From Brassica napus (Eukaryota > Streptophyta > Magnoliopsida > Brassicales > Brassicaceae), in the NCBI RefSeq assembly GCF_020379485.1, contig NC_063446.1, forward strand, positions 14,320,471 through 14,384,470: a DNA stretch of 64,000 nucleotides. Reading direction: 5' to 3'. The notes beneath the pieces are model-generated. The model searched no databases. It had not been told where the DNA came from and saw only the letters and a list, made by a program, of their open reading frames with translations. The position numbers and the translations under genes were made by a program. Positions 1 to 14,719 of the stretch are shown here, piece by piece; positions within the stretch are counted from its first letter, which is position 1; each line of letters opens with the position of its first letter.

Positions 1-1037
1 CTCCCAGCTTGACTGTATGTTTGTAGCCTTCCTCCAAGTCACTGAACCATTTTTTTTCTCCACACATATGGTTGCTACATCCTGTATCCAGAAACCATAT
101 TTGCTCAACATCTTTCACGTCCACTTGTGCCATTAGAACCATGTATTCTAAGCCTTCAACCTCTGCATAGTTCGCTCCTTTCTCCCAGTCAGGACATTCG
201 TTTTGGAAATGTCCTAGCTTATGGCACTTGTAGCACTCCACCATGGCTTTGTTGAAGGAGCCTCTGCTTGCTCCTCCTCTTGTTCCTCCAAAGGCTCCTC
301 GATTTTTCACCTCTTCCTATCGACCATTCTCTCCTCGTCCTGACCCCATGTCTTCACTGACTTTGAGCACTTGCTCTTCACTCTCCTTCTTTTTGAACTT
401 TTGTTCATGGACAAGTAGCGAGCTCTGAAGCTCATCAATCGAAATATTTTTGATATCTTTTGATTCCTCTATCACACACACTATGTATATGAACCTCTCA
501 GATAGATTTCTCAACAGTACCTTTTCCACCACTTTTCTATCATGCATGTCTTCTCCCAAGTTCCTCATGTCATTGGCGACAAGCATCACCTGAACAAAGT
601 ACTATGTTACACTCTCGCAGTTCTTCATCTCTAAGATCTCGAAGTCTTTTCGCATCCTCTGCAACTGAGCACTACGAACACGTTCATTTCCTTGAAACTT
701 GGCCTTTCATGGAATTCTAGAGATCTTTGGAGTTGTTCTTCTGCAAGATTTGCTTTATGATGGTTTTGTCGATAGAAGCAAACAAGTAGTTTTTCACCTT
801 CAGGTCTTTGAGCTTCATCTCTGCCAATTCTGCTCGTTATTGGCCGTTGAGTACTGTCCCTCGAGCCGGTTATGGGATCCCTTCCTCAATGAGACTCCAC
901 CATTCTTTGGATCTCAACAGGTTCTCCATCAGCATGTCCCAATGTTCATAGTCTCCATCGAACTTGGGGATGCTTAACACACTCTCTTTCTCAGCCATCA
1001 TTTCTCTCTTCACTCTCGATTTTGCTCTGATACCAAA
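1..1037 (-). pseudogene. Ty1/copia retrotransposon gag-protease remnant
   Basis: On the minus strand a gag reading frame starts just inside the primer-binding site (MAEKESVLSIPKFDGDYEHW, near 1001) and continues through UBN2-type gag sequence. It is broken by stops and frame changes near 870-600. Further on there is a CCHC zinc knuckle (CYKCHKLGHFQNEC, about 197-240) and then the start of an aspartic protease (FLDTGCSNHMCG, about 65-100), where the sequence leaves the window. In an intact element gag packages the RNA and the protease cuts the polyprotein. The stop between the gag RNA-binding part and the glycine-rich linker near 317 shows that it is dead. Integrase and reverse transcriptase would lie left of position 1. 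Confidence 0.85.
1024..1035 (-). other. Copia primer-binding site (initiator tRNA-Met type)
   Basis: The minus strand reads TGGTATCAGAGC, the usual 12-base site where the 3' end of initiator tRNA-Met primes minus-strand synthesis in plant copia elements. It lies two bases inside the LTR and about 30 bases before the gag start, so it fixes both the orientation and the 5' LTR boundary. Confidence 0.85.
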
Positions 1038-1271
1038 TGTAAAGTATAGAGAAGTCAATAACTGAAACTGCAAGCTTAAAATTGAGAAAGGGAAAGGCTC
1101 AATATATAGCCTGAGTACAATGTGCCACAAACGTGGACTTCAACTACTTCCTAAGAATGAGGAACATGAACAAGACTGAATCAATTACTAAAACTGAAGC
1201 AAATATCCCTTAATAATAGAAACTATATTTGACTAAGTGAACCGTTTAATCCTAACGCAAAAATATTTACA
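1038..1271 (-). repeat. 5' LTR of the copia remnant (about 234 bp)
   Basis: The segment starts TGTAAA next to the primer-binding site and ends TTTACA, giving a 6-bp terminal inverted repeat as expected of an LTR. On the minus strand it carries a TATA-like CTATATATTGAG near 1096-1107. The far boundary is inferred from the inverted repeat alone, because the second LTR is outside the window and no target duplication can be compared. Confidence 0.6.
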
Positions 1272-1658
1272 CCCAAAAGAATCGATTCAATCATAAGATT
1301 GAATCGCAAGTGAAGCTTCTCATCTCTTTTTCTCCCGTAAAAGAGAGAGAGAATGGTGAGAAGAGAGAGAGAGATAATCGAACAGTGTTAGACCGTTAAA
1401 GATATTTACCGGATTTTGGACCTTTTTTATAACAAGCCTTTTTGATATATATATATTAACCGTAAAATAGACCCACCCATAACATTTAATGATTAACTTC
1501 TTTATAGGTGAAACAGTAAGAATATTTTATTTAATTTGTTACAACTGCTTATAAATATCTTATTGTCATATGTTTGCTCTTTTGTGATTGATACATAAAA
1601 TGAAATTTCAACTAAAATAATTTTACATAGAATAGTCAACTCCATATCTATCTATCTA
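1272..1658. other. AT-rich spacer, no gene seen
   Basis: There is a short run of GAGA-rich sequence near 1340-1375 and a TCTA microsatellite at about 1645-1662. Nothing reads as protein on either strand. Confidence 0.6.
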
Positions 1659-1880
1659 TCTATACTATTAAAATAGAAGTCATGCATGACTTTTTTTCAT
1701 GTGTGATATTTTAAAATAGACCGTCTCCTAAAGAAATTGTTTAGATTATTTTTTATATTTGCATAATAAAATCCTAACAACATAACAATTCCCTTTTTAT
1801 TCCATCAAAATATTATTAGATAATAACATTATTTATTTTGAAAAAATATTATTCCATTAATATATAATCATATTTGCATA
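1659..1880 (+). mobile_element. Helitron 5' terminus (3' end not located)
   Basis: The sequence TCTATACTATTAAAATAG at 1659 follows an A. It is followed by sequence closely like the first 80 bases of the Helitrons at 5928 and 9857(-), including a shared CATGTGTGAT block. The LINE relic at 1880-2750 probably inserted into it. No matching hairpin plus CTAG terminus could be assigned, so the extent is unknown. Confidence 0.5.
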
Positions 1881-2750
1881 TAACCATTTATTGGCTAGAT
1901 GTATTGAGCCATGGATCGCTCCATGGTTTGACCAGCTTCCAGTCACCAACGGACCATCACATATTCCGCACTAGCAGGTCCCTTCCCAGCAAAATTTATC
2001 GCCAGCCATGTAACTTCGTCGCTCTGTCTGGACATAGTAAAAAGTCCTCGGCTTGACAATACTTCCTGAATAGGATTCTAGAGAGGAGGCACGACGGATT
2101 GTGCAATAGTCTCCAGCTTAATTTAGCAAGGAAGGCGTCGTTGAAACACAGAAAATCTCTAAACCTGAGTCCTCCATTTGACTTGGTTTGTGACATGTCC
2201 CAAGAAACCCATGTCATTTTTTTTTTGTTCCAGAATTGGAATCCCACCAGAACCTTGTAATCCAAGACTGAATCTGCTTGTAAAGAGACACCAGAAGCTT
2301 AAAACAAGTCATAACATGAAAAGGAATTGCATTTAAGACACTCTTTAGCATGACTAGTTTCATAGCTGTGGAGAGGAGCCTATTTGACCATCCTTTTGCT
2401 TTTTGCTTGATCATGTCCACAATCGACGCAAATATATATTTCTTCCTATTCCCGAAATGCTCGAAAAGTCCTAGGTATTTCTCTACTCCTCTCTCGTTTT
2501 GGAGCTGAAGAGAATATTTCACTAGCACTTTTAACCGAGGAGTAGTTGGTCTTGAGAAAGAGAATGATGACTTTGCAGTGTTAATTGCTTGACCGGAGGC
2601 TTCTTCATACCAAAGGAGAAGGCATCTAAGAACTTTATATGCGTTCTTCAATATTTACGAACAATATCGTGTTATCCGCAAATATAAGTGATTCACCCGT
2701 GGACATTCTCATCAGCTGGTTAATCTCCAAAACTTTTCAGTTAACTGATC
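1880..2750 (-). pseudogene. LINE (non-LTR) reverse transcriptase relic
   Basis: The minus strand encodes the end of a plant L1-type reverse transcriptase. It runs from the catalytic-loop region (SLIFADNTILF, near 2670-2705) through a KYLGLFEHFG and KLVMLKSVLNAIP thumb region to a GLRFRDFLCFNDAFLAKLSW connector and a HGWR block. The catalytic FADD aspartate pair reads FADN, a stop follows soon after, and a frameshift sits in the T-run near 2217-2226 (ORFs at 2214-2651 and 1996-2265). The fragment is therefore inactive. Both ends are ragged and no poly-A tail was found. Confidence 0.85.
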
Positions 2751-3279
2751 TTAATGAATCTACTCTTTTTATGCAAAGATATTTATTGATCCCTATAAGA
2801 GCATCTTACTAGGAGCAAATTCCAAGATAAAGCAGCTTAGGTCATGATAAAGTAATACCACCATTCTATATCATTCATTCAATATTCTAATTAGAAAAAA
2901 ACAAGCAAAACAGTTGTGAAGATTTTATTATATATGTTTCGCAAGAAAACATAGAACAAAACAAATGAAGAAAAGGACACGACATATGAGGAAAGGGCTA
3001 AGTTAGTTGTTGGAGGCTGCTGTCTAAATTACGCCACCGTGGGTCTCCCGGCCTATTGTTAAAAGCACCATTAGAAAATGAATGACTCATGGTAGTTTCT
3101 TTGTACAACATTAATGTATAATATGATCTTCTTCTTTTTTTTGAAAAATAATCTATTTTTAACTCAATATTTAAATTTCGTTACTTCATCATCTTGTTTT
3201 TGAAATCGAATAGGTACAATAATGTTTTTTTGTGTTAAAGTTATTCATATAAATACCAACATTTTAAGAATGTATTGTT
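2751..3279. other. AT-rich spacer, no gene seen
   Basis: Sequence from 2751 to 3279 has no coding signal or clear terminal repeat on either strand. Confidence 0.5.
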
Positions 3280-5034
<1,755 letters not shown>

Positions 5035-5045
5035 TTTTTGTGGTC

Positions 5046-5227
5046 TTTTTTTTTTTTTTTTTTTTTTGATAACTCTGGTATCTGGGCAGCCACATTTCCA
5101 ACTATCCCTCCGTAGGGGGTCCAGCGCCCCAACGGAAGGGATGTTAAATCCGATGTGGCCGGGGCTCGAAGTCGTGATGGCGGACACCTCAGCCGAGGTT
5201 CCTTTACCACCAGACCACGAGGCCCGG
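5046..5227 (-). mobile_element. tRNA-derived SINE, minus orientation
   Basis: Read on the minus strand the element begins ACCGGGCCTCGTGGTCTGG. It has an RNA polymerase III A-box-like stretch (GTGGTCTGGTGGTAAAGG) and a B-box-like ACTTCGAGCCC about 40 bases on, and it ends in a long A tail (the T-run at 5046-5068 on the plus strand). It is flanked by direct repeats of TTTTTGTGGTC, at about 5035-5045 and 5229-5239, which I take as the target-site duplication. The long open frames seen on both strands here follow from the GC-rich SINE body and are not genes. Confidence 0.75.
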
Positions 5228-5239
5228 TTTTTTGTGGTC

Positions 5240-5927
5240 TTTTTTTTCTTTCTATTTTTCCTAGAAAGGATAGGATAGTATAAAACGTATTTCTGAGGTG
5301 GTTCATCATAAGCATAATATCAAGCACTATTCTAACTTTGAAATGAATTTCTCAATAAACGACGAATTCGATAACATGTGAGAGTGCGACGTAGCGTATA
5401 CTAAAAATTCGTTTGGTGGAGACTTGTAGTTATCGCATTTTTCCTTACATCAAAGACAATAATATATTAACAAAGTTACAATCTGAACCTCAAAAATTAT
5501 GATTGATAAATAAAATATATTTTGGAAAAACAAAAACAAAAACTAGAATCTAAATCTTGAAGTGCTAAGAAAGTGTTTTTTTCTTCAAAATTTAAAATCA
5601 AAAAATATATTTTAAATTCTACAAACGATCAACACATATATATATATATACTTTTTTGGGCAAACATTAATATCATATATATATCCAATGTACTAGAATG
5701 TGACCGGAAAACCTTTTTAGCATAACTTATTACACTAATTTAAAATTTACTCTAAATTCCATTAGACTTACCAATCAAATGGAATATATTTTTCACTTTT
5801 ACTTATTGTTTAAATAGAAAATATAATCTATTAATTTAGGGTCTTGTTTTTATCTACTAGTAAATGTTGTTAATTGGAAGTTTACAAAAAAAAATGTTGT
5901 TAATTGCACCTATTCTAGATTCAACCA
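5240..5927. other. AT-rich spacer, no gene seen
   Basis: It contains an AT dinucleotide run at about 5635-5651. No coding or transposon terminus was recognised. Confidence 0.5.
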
Positions 5928-8904
5928 TCTTATATATTAAAACAGAAGTCACAACCTCGATTCATGTGTGATTTTTTAAAAAATGGACCTAATGGACCTA
6001 TTCCTAGAAAATCATGTTATATTTAATCTCTAATCTTATCATTTAAATTTTGGGCCTAACAGAAATTTTTATTGAGCTATTAATAATTGAATTTAAACAA
6101 TAAATGATTCATTGGATTTATAGATAGTATAAATTAAATAGATATAATTTAAATAGATATAATTTAATGTTGTAATACTATACCTCCATATGTTAAATAT
6201 TTAAATATTTGTCGATGTTAACTTTTAAAATTATAAAGATTTTTTTAAAATAATAAAAATCATATTATCTAACAATTATTAATCTTTACTACCTTAAACC
6301 AATGAAAACAAATTTTAAACTATATAATTTATTTTAAAAATTAAACAAAAACTAAATGTTTAATTATTTACTCGATAATATAAATCTATGAAGCGAAAAG
6401 TTTAATTTTTAAAAAACTTTTTAAATTTGTGAAATGTTACAATATCTTTGAATATGTCAATAAAATAATATTTTACTAATCTTTATATATATAGTTAAGA
6501 TTTTAATAATGAAATAATAATCCAAAAATATATATAGAAGAAGATACAAATACATGTGAAAGTTTGAAACAATATATTCAATGAAAAAATATACCGTAAA
6601 CTTATTATGTTTTAAAAATTGATAGACACATATATATATTATAATATATACCAATTTAGAATTGAAAACAAAATATTTATATAAAAATAAATAAAAACAA
6701 AAACTCGCTCTTGTTTATTAATTATTATACATGTGTAGCATAAAAGATATCCTTATATCAACTAAGTTACTTAATTGAAACCGACGTTACACAAATCATA
6801 CTTCTGTTATGTACTTATACAATAACAATACAGATTTCAATTAGAACCAATAAACTGACATTACCAAAACAATACTTCGCTAAACGTTGGTTTTCTCTGC
6901 TTATACGATCACTTCAAATACTGACTACAAGTGTACATCAGCTTAATATACAAATCATATTTGATTATCTTCAGTTCACGAACTGCACTTTCAATACACC
7001 ATAATTAGATCAATTCATATTTGACCATCTGTCATCATAGTAAACATTCCAACATCTCAAGACTGAAGTTTGGTTTGAATAGTAAACCGTTTAATCATCT
7101 ACCACAAAATTAACAGATTAGATACAACTTTTATTTAAATCTAACCTGATATTATGAACAGAACATAGTTAGTTTTGAATTTTGAATGTATTGTATCGAA
7201 AATCATGCAAGTTTATATCCGTTTCATCTGTTACATTACTAACATTTTTTGTAAAAGATTACATTACAAACATTTTTTTTAATATGGTACATAACACATA
7301 AGACAAATCTTTATATATTGTATCTATTGTTTATAAGATTAGCTAAAGTAATACATTTATATGAAATACGTAAGTTTAATAAAAACGGGTACATTGATAT
7401 ATATATTGTATTTCAAAAATTTATGTGTATATCTAATAAAGATCTACATATATAAAATCACTTAAGCAGAATATTCTAACAACATTTTTATAGATTAGAT
7501 CAAATCAACACTACGTAATCTTCTGGACCATATCTATTTAGACTATTAAACTATTAGATTTTCAAAGTGAATTAGTTATTTTCAAGATTTCTTCCCTTAA
7601 ATTTAGATTTTGTTATGTACCAAGCTCCCATCTATATTCCATTGTAAAAGTCTTATCAATTAATATTTGCTGGGCCAAATGTGTATATTTTACCAAAAAG
7701 TAACTAAAATAAATCCCATAAATTTTTTGATATATTTAATAAAATATTCATTTTCATTTTTCTAAAAAAAAATAATCATAATGTATAATATGAAATTTCT
7801 AGAGCACAATTAAGCATGCACTTTTGTAATTACAATGTTACAAAAATGTAATGAAACTCAAAATTAATAAATTAGATCAAACAAATTTATTTTTGTTATA
7901 ACCAATAAATAATTAAATTAATTAAAAACAATTATTTTGTATAATCTAATTTAAAATAATATAATATTTCAACAAAATAATCTCTTTAGTTTACTGAAAA
8001 ATATCACAATTAATATCAAACTCAAGCCACTAAATTACTACTTATGAAACATTATACATAATAAACTAACACCATATATGTGCAACATATATTAGGGCTG
8101 GGCAAAAAATCCAAATTAGAAGAACCAAACCGAATCCGATCCGAAAAAGTAGTACTGAATCCAAACAGAAATTCGTTAAGAATCCTAACGGGTCACAATT
8201 TTGGTATCTAGAGAACCGAAACTGAACCCGATCCGAGTCAAAGTATTTTGGGTATCCGAATGTATCTGAAATAGATTTATATATTTAAATACATTAATTA
8301 ATTTTAGATTTAATCTATAATAAATGTCCAAAAATACTTGAAAATATGTATACGTAGTCAAAATTAAATGTCTAAAATATCTAAACAATACTCAAAACAT
8401 CAAAATACTTGAAATATCTATTGAATCGACAAACTAATTTATATGTTAGGTTTAGGTATTTTGGCATAAATTATTCAAATTTATATGTAATATCTTATTT
8501 TTTATTTTAGTTTTTGAGAAATTAAAGTATATGTGAATTTTAAATTTTTTTAAAAAAATTAAATAGGTTATCTGAATCCGAACCCGCAAAGATCTGAACC
8601 AAACCCTAACCTACATCTATAAAACCCGAATGGGGATGAAATTTTAAACCCCGGAAACCCAAAACCCGAATAGAACTGAAACAAACCCGAATGGGTACCC
8701 GAACATCCACCTCATATATTATAACAAAAATTATTTCTATATATGTAAAGAAAAAATGTTATATAGATGTCAATATATATATATCCACATATTTTATAAC
8801 ATAAAATAAAAATGATAAATTTGTATATCATATAATATAATCTGAATAATTTTAATGAAGGTTTTGTAAAACAATGTCCGCACATAGCGCATGTCTATAT
8901 CTAG
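5928..8904 (+). mobile_element. Non-autonomous Helitron (about 3.0 kb)
   Basis: The 5' end TCTTATATATTAAAACAG follows an A. The 3' end is a short GCGC-type stem (CGCACATAGCGCATG) followed by CTAG and a host T, as expected for A/T Helitron insertion. The interior is non-coding: no Rep/helicase or RPA frame is visible. It contains one copy of the dispersed AAACCGAA-rich repeat (8094-8715). The first 150 bases match the inverted element at 9198-9857 closely. Confidence 0.7.
8094..8715. repeat. AAACCGAA/CCCGAA-rich dispersed repeat, copy 1
   Basis: It starts GGGCTGGGCAAAAAATCC and ends near ACATCCACCTCA. The edges are built of AACCGAA and CCCGAAT words; the middle is AT-rich with TTTGGTATCTAGAGAACCG and GTATTTTGGCATA blocks. 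The same blocks in the same order recur at 12183 and 13152, and partly at 25689, 17400 and 54930. Confidence 0.65.
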
Positions 8905-9197
8905 TTGTAGCTTAACATAGAAGAAATAAAATGGTTAAAAGTGGAGTAATACAAAATGGGTGGAAATAGAAAAGTAAATAAAAAATTAGAGTAAATTATT
9001 TTTCTATAAAATACAAAAGGAAAATTTTAGAGTATTTTTCACTCTTTTTTTCACTCTATCTACAGTACATAGAGTAAATATTGCATAACAATGATTTACC
9101 TAAGTGGTAAACTTTTAGCATGGAGTAAATTAAAGTTCAGAGTTAATTTTTAATGTATAGATACCATCCAATCACACTGTACATTTAACTAGAATAA

Positions 9198-9857
9198 CTA
9201 GATCTCGATCCGCGCTTGAATGTTTATTTTCATTTATTTTTATATAAACATTTTGTTTTCAATTCTACATTGGTATATATTACTTCATTCGTTCATAAAA
9301 GATCTATGTTTTAGAATTTTCACACTTTTTAATAAAACTAAAACTAATAAAACTTAGCTATAAGTGCATAGTTTTTTGTAATTTTATATTTTCTATATTT
9401 TTAAACCAATAAAATTTTAAGAAATGCAATTAATGTTATTGAACTTCACAATTTCTCATTATTAGTTGATAAAAGTTACATTGGAAATATAAAATATGCA
9501 TCTTTTTGAAACAAATTTTTTCTCTAAAATATGTATCTTTTAGGAACGGAAAGAGTATAATATATATATGAGGTGTGTCTATCACTTTTTAAAACATAAT
9601 AATTTTATCGTATATTTTTTTTATTGAATTGGTTGTTTCCAGATCATGTTTTTTTCTTGGAAAAAATTGATAGTTATTTAGTTCCTATAATGTAGTAGAC
9701 ATATTATTTAGTTTTTATAATCTAGAAAGTGAATTATTTAGATCTATAATAATGATAAGATTATAAATTAAATGCAACATGATTTTCTAGTAATAGGTCT
9801 ATTTTTAAAAAAATCAGACATGAATCATGGTTGTGACTTCTCTTTTAATATATAAGA
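9198..9857 (-). mobile_element. Non-autonomous Helitron (660 bp), minus orientation
   Basis: On the minus strand it starts TCTTATATATTAAAAGAG at 9857 and ends with AAGCGCGGATCGAGATCTAG at 9198, flanked by A and T as expected. Its start is nearly the same as that of the 5928-8904 element, so both belong to one family. It is non-coding. A worn Stowaway-like MITE seems to lie inside at about 9280-9558. Confidence 0.7.
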
Positions 9858-11759
9858 TGTTATTTGTTTCTTTTCCACTCTTTCCTACCATTTTCATTTT
9901 CACTCTTTTCTAACATTTTTTTTTTGCTCTAAACACCATTAGAGAAATGATTTGCGATGTATTATCAACACATTGATTTTGAAATAAAAAAAGATGATAT
10001 GTCATACTACTAACTGTGACATGGCTTAAATTTAATTGTAACATAGACATTTACATTTAATGTTAATTTATATTTTAGATAAGTTTTTAAAATATGATAA
10101 TGACTCATAAATCATCATTAATATAACAACAAATAATTTAATAATATAAATATAATAATATTTTTAAATTTTTAAAATTTTAAAATATTGTTTAATTATA
10201 TTTTTTTATAATTTTTATAGAAAACAAATCTTCAAAAATCTATGCAGTTTTCTTTAAAATAATTATATTCCAATTACCACAAGTTTCTTTTTAATATCTA
10301 AAAAATTTAGAAATATTATTTAGTTTTGCATTTTGATAATTATACACCTAACCAATTTTTTTCTTATTTTATAGAATATGATTTAATATATTTTAACCAA
10401 AAGAAATAGATAAATAATATTCCCAAGATTATAATTGTAAATATATATATATATTATTAAATATAAATGTAAATAAAAATATATATTTTATCTTAAATTT
10501 TACATATTATTAAATTAAAATTTAAAATTAAATATTGTAAGCAAGTAATAAAATATAAAAATAACAAAATTTATTTTTAAATGTGTTTTAAATTTTAAGG
10601 CTTATACTTCTTTACATGATGCAAGAAAACACTAAATTTCTTTTGTATATGGTGCAAGAAAACATATAGTTTACACTAATATCACCAATTTTGCCCTAGG
10701 GTAAGCCAACACATAAGAATTATACAAATTTATATCTTGCTCTCAGTTGGTCCGTGCATATATATAAATATATGTATACTTATGTAAACATCAGTCGAAT
10801 TTCAAGTTTTTTATGATGTTGATTTATTTTATTCAAGCTCAGAAAATATCGGTTAAAATTCTTGTATATTATTTGAGAATCATTTAAAAAGTTGTACACT
10901 ATATTTTGTACTAATTACAAAAAAAAACATAATAATGTGTCACTTAATTAGGATGTCAATTTGGCTTACGTAGCAACATTAAAATCAATTGAATAATTTG
11001 CACATCCAAAATCCAGTTGCTAGGAAACATTATATTAACTCAAAATATAACAAGCTTGTATTATTTCCTTAAATAAAAGTTACGGTATTAACTAATATGA
11101 TTAATATATATATGAAAATTAATGATTATGAATAATAAATATTTGATAACAATTTTTGCATCTTTTCTCATTTTTTTTTAATTTTATATTATTAAAATAA
11201 TTTTGATAACAATTTTAAAACGACTATAAATTATGAAAAATATGAAAAATCCCACTTTGAAATGTTTTTGATCAACGGCTAAATTTTGTTTGTAATAACG
11301 AGATACAAATGATCATAAAGTCGTATTAATATGAATTTTATTTGATAAATATTCATATTAAATAATCCATATACGTATATATATTTTATTATCGTTTAAT
11401 TAAACTATGTACCATTTACAAATACATAAATATGTTAATTTAAAATTTTCATTTAAAAAGTATTGAGACCTTAATATTTTAGTTTTGAAATTTGCATCAA
11501 AAAATATCACATTGAAATTTTTGGAATAATGGTTTAAACTTTTTGTTACATCAAATATACAAATGTTAATAAAATCATATGAGTAGCAAGTCTTAATAAT
11601 AAATAATTATATTAAAATATGATACATATTTATTTCAATATCATTGAAATTTAATTATATACTACATAAAATAAATAAAAAATGATTACTTTGATTTATT
11701 TACCATAAAAATATTATAAATAAACAAAAGGTATTATTTTGATTATGAGATTACTCTAA
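9858..11759. other. AT-rich spacer with a diverged repeat copy
   Basis: No gene is visible. About 11025-11200 is similar to the unit repeated three times at 34214-36346 (shared TTCCTTAAATAAAAG, AATTAATGATTATGAATAAT and TTTGATAACAATTTTTGCAT blocks), so it is an older dispersed copy. Confidence 0.5.
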
Positions 11760-12858
11760 TCTCCTATATATTAATTGACAAACAATTGACTACTCTCGCA
11801 AGTGTAAAATTTTATTATTTAACATTGTTCGAAAATCTTACAAGAGATTGATACAATGAAGATTTATTTAGAAGCTATTGAAATCAACTGGCGAGAACAT
11901 GGATTGCACAACAAATTTGCTTTCCTAACCCTAACCCCTTTTCTATTCGTCACAACACCGACATAGACTATATGGAAGTGTTGATTGACAATCTGAAATG
12001 GTAACTTTCTTAAGTTCAACCCATTGTTTTCTTTAAATGGACTTATAACAGTTTTTAATGATTAACTAAATGGATCCACGTACATAGTAAAATGCGTTTT
12101 GGTTTAAAAAAAATTGCATACCCAAAATCAATATTAACCATCATTATTTTTGTTTAAAGTTTTGTTATAATGAAAATATAGGGTTGGACGAAAAAAACAA
12201 ATCCAAAAAACCGAACCAAAACCGATCCAAAAAAATAGTACTGAACTTTACCCAAAATTGTGTAGATATCCGAATGGGTTCAAAATTTTGGTATCTAGAG
12301 AACTGGAACCGAACATGATCTGAACCGAAATATTTTGGGTATCTGAATATATCTGAACCAGATTTATATACTTAAATCTATTTCTAATTTTAAAATTTAA
12401 TATCTAAAACAATATGCAAAATATATAAGATATTTTTAAGTTGTCCAAAATAGTCGAAAATATATAAAAATAGTTATAAGTACATGTTTAAAATAGCTAA
12501 ACGATACTAAAATACCTAAACTACTTAAAATATCTATTGATTTCATATCCAAATATTTAAGCTAAACCAATTTTTATGTTAAGTTTAAGTATTTTGGCAT
12601 ACATTATTCAAATTTATATGTTATATATATTATTTTTATTTTTTATATTTTCAAAATTTTAAAGTAAATATGAACTTTAATTTTTGAAAAAAAATTAAAT
12701 ATCTTATTCGAATTCAAACCCAAACCAAATCCGCAAAGATTCAAACCAAACCAAACCCGCAAAGATCCGAACTGAACTGAATCAAATAGTATTCGAATGC
12801 CCACCTCTAATCAAATGTAAAAAAACTCGCTTCGCATAGGACGCAAGTTATCATCTAG
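11760..12858 (+). mobile_element. Non-autonomous Helitron (about 1.1 kb)
   Basis: The 5' end is TCTCCTATATATTAATTGAC after AA. The 3' end is CGCTTCGCATAGGACGCAAG, then a short spacer and CTAG followed by T. The 5' end resembles that of the Helitron at 34027. The interior is non-coding and holds an AAACCGAA-type repeat at 12183-12810. The 3' hairpin is imperfect, so the family assignment is moderate. Confidence 0.55.
12183..12810. repeat. AAACCGAA-rich dispersed repeat, copy 2
   Basis: It begins GGGTTGGACGAAAAAAACAA and ends near TGCCCACCTCTAATC. It has the same inner order as copy 1, including TTTTGGTATCTAGAGAAC and a GTATTTTGGCATACATTATTC block, and lies inside a Helitron as copy 1 does. 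Confidence 0.65.
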
Positions 12859-13151
12859 TTATCTAACTTACAAGACATACTTGTTGTCCTCTGTGGATAA
12901 CGAATCCTCTGAGTTGCGTTTTCCAATTAGTCAAAAATGCTTATTATCGGTCAAAAATATCTTATTATAGTACTATTGTAAAGTAAGTTAAGTTTAAAAT
13001 CTTCTGAATTTTGATAGTTTCCTATTCATAAACGTTTCCAAATCCGTACAACCGAAGATGCTTTTAAACTTGATTTACAGATTATGTTTAGAAAGAAGAT
13101 ATATAATTAAGTATATGCACGAATGTATATATTGTATCGCTTGGTTTCTAA

Positions 13152-13876
13152 TAAGGATGTGCAAAAAATCCGAATCGGAAGAACCGAACTGAATCGATAC
13201 GAAAAATTGTACGGAACCGAATCAAAATTAGTTAAATTCAAAATTTTGGTATCTAAAAAACCATAATCGAATCTAACCCAGACCAAAATATTTCGAATAT
13301 CTAAATATATCCTAATAAGATTTATAAATATATTAATTATTATCATATTTAATATCCAAATATAAAAGTTATTTTGAAGTTATCCAAAATACTTTAAAAT
13401 ATATACAAATAGTCAAAATTAAATATCTAAAATAGCTAAACAAGACAGAAAACAAAAACTATTTGAAATATCTATTGAGTAATCTCTATCCAAATATTCA
13501 AGCTAAACTAATTTGACATACATTATTAAAATTTATATATTATTTTGTTTTTTAGATTTTGAGAAATTAAAGTATATATGTATTTTTAAATTGTGAAAAT
13601 AACTTATAAGATTTTATAATATATATCATATATGAAATTTGAGAAATTTTGGTTTTAGATTTTGAGAAATTTGTAATATATAAATTTTAATTTTTTAAAA
13701 AAATTATAATAATTTAAACAGGTTATTCAAATCCGAACCGCAAAGATCCGCTCCGAATCCGAACCAAAATTTATAAATACATGAATGAGATTGAAATCTT
13801 TAACCTCGAAATCTAACACCTGAATAGATTCGACCGAAACCGAATGGATACCTAAACGCTCTCCTCACCTCTAGTT
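13152..13876. repeat. AAACCGAA-rich dispersed repeat, copy 3
   Basis: It starts AATAAGGATGTGCAAAAAATC and ends near CTCACCTCTAG. It shares AAATTTTGGTATCTAAAAAACC and the CCGAACCGCAAAGATCCG block with copies 1 and 2. It lies between two Helitrons. The minus-strand ORF at 13107-13346 is a chance frame within it. Confidence 0.6.
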
Positions 13877-14483
13877 TTTAAATTCCAACACCAACAGACT
13901 AGACTATTGGTCTAATGGTAAAAAAAATTCTAATAGACATTTTGCTATTTATATTTAATTTTCGTCAAAAGTGACTATTTTACATTATTTAAGTTTCTGG
14001 CCAAAAAAGTGAAACCACTTTGAAAAATATCTAATTCGAACAAAGACAAATACGATATTTGAAATCTATTGAAGGTTTATCTTTTAAAAACCCACACACT
14101 TCAAAATGAATACACTAGCATATAGACGTCTTGAGCATATTAAGATTCAAAATGCATTCTACTTAATACCAATTTTTACTACTGAATGCAAAATTAAGGA
14201 CTTATCTTGCTACATCAAATTCTTATAGTGATATCATTATTTTATAGCGACTTGTTCAGTCATTTGAAATAAGAAACTAAAGGTAATCATTGCTTTGAAA
14301 AAGAATTATTAGACACTATTTGACGTATCGATAAAGTAGTTTTATCTTAAAAAATTGAAACCGTGATTAACGACATGACAATATAACGATACACATGGTG
14401 TTTACTTAGTTTTATTTTATTTTATAACAGTTCTTTTGTCGTTAAGGGTTTTGATTGTAGTTGTCGTCCTTGAAGCGAGTATA
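13877..14483. other. AT-rich spacer, no gene seen
   Basis: No protein, RNA gene or terminal repeat was recognised. Confidence 0.5.
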
Positions 14484-14719
14484 CTCTCTCCATTTTAAAT
14501 TAGTTGTTGTTCTGGAAAAAAAACATTTATCACAAAATAAGTATTATTTTAAAGTTTTGAAGCAAAATTTATTAAAATCTTTTATTAATTTTTTTATTAG
14601 TTGAAATATGGTTAAATGTATAAGTAATGATGTTTTTATATTGAAAATATATAAAATTAAATGTTTTGTAAATCTGCATGTACAAATTTAAAAGAACAAG
14701 TAAAATGAAACAGAGAGAG
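14484..14719. mobile_element. Stowaway-like MITE (about 236 bp)
   Basis: The left end CTCTCTCCATTTTAAATTAG and the right end AAAATGAAACAGAGAGAG are inverted repeats with mismatches, flanked by TA on both sides (14482-14483 and 14720-14721). This fits a Tc1/mariner-type MITE. It ends five bases before the Helitron at 14725. Confidence 0.6.
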
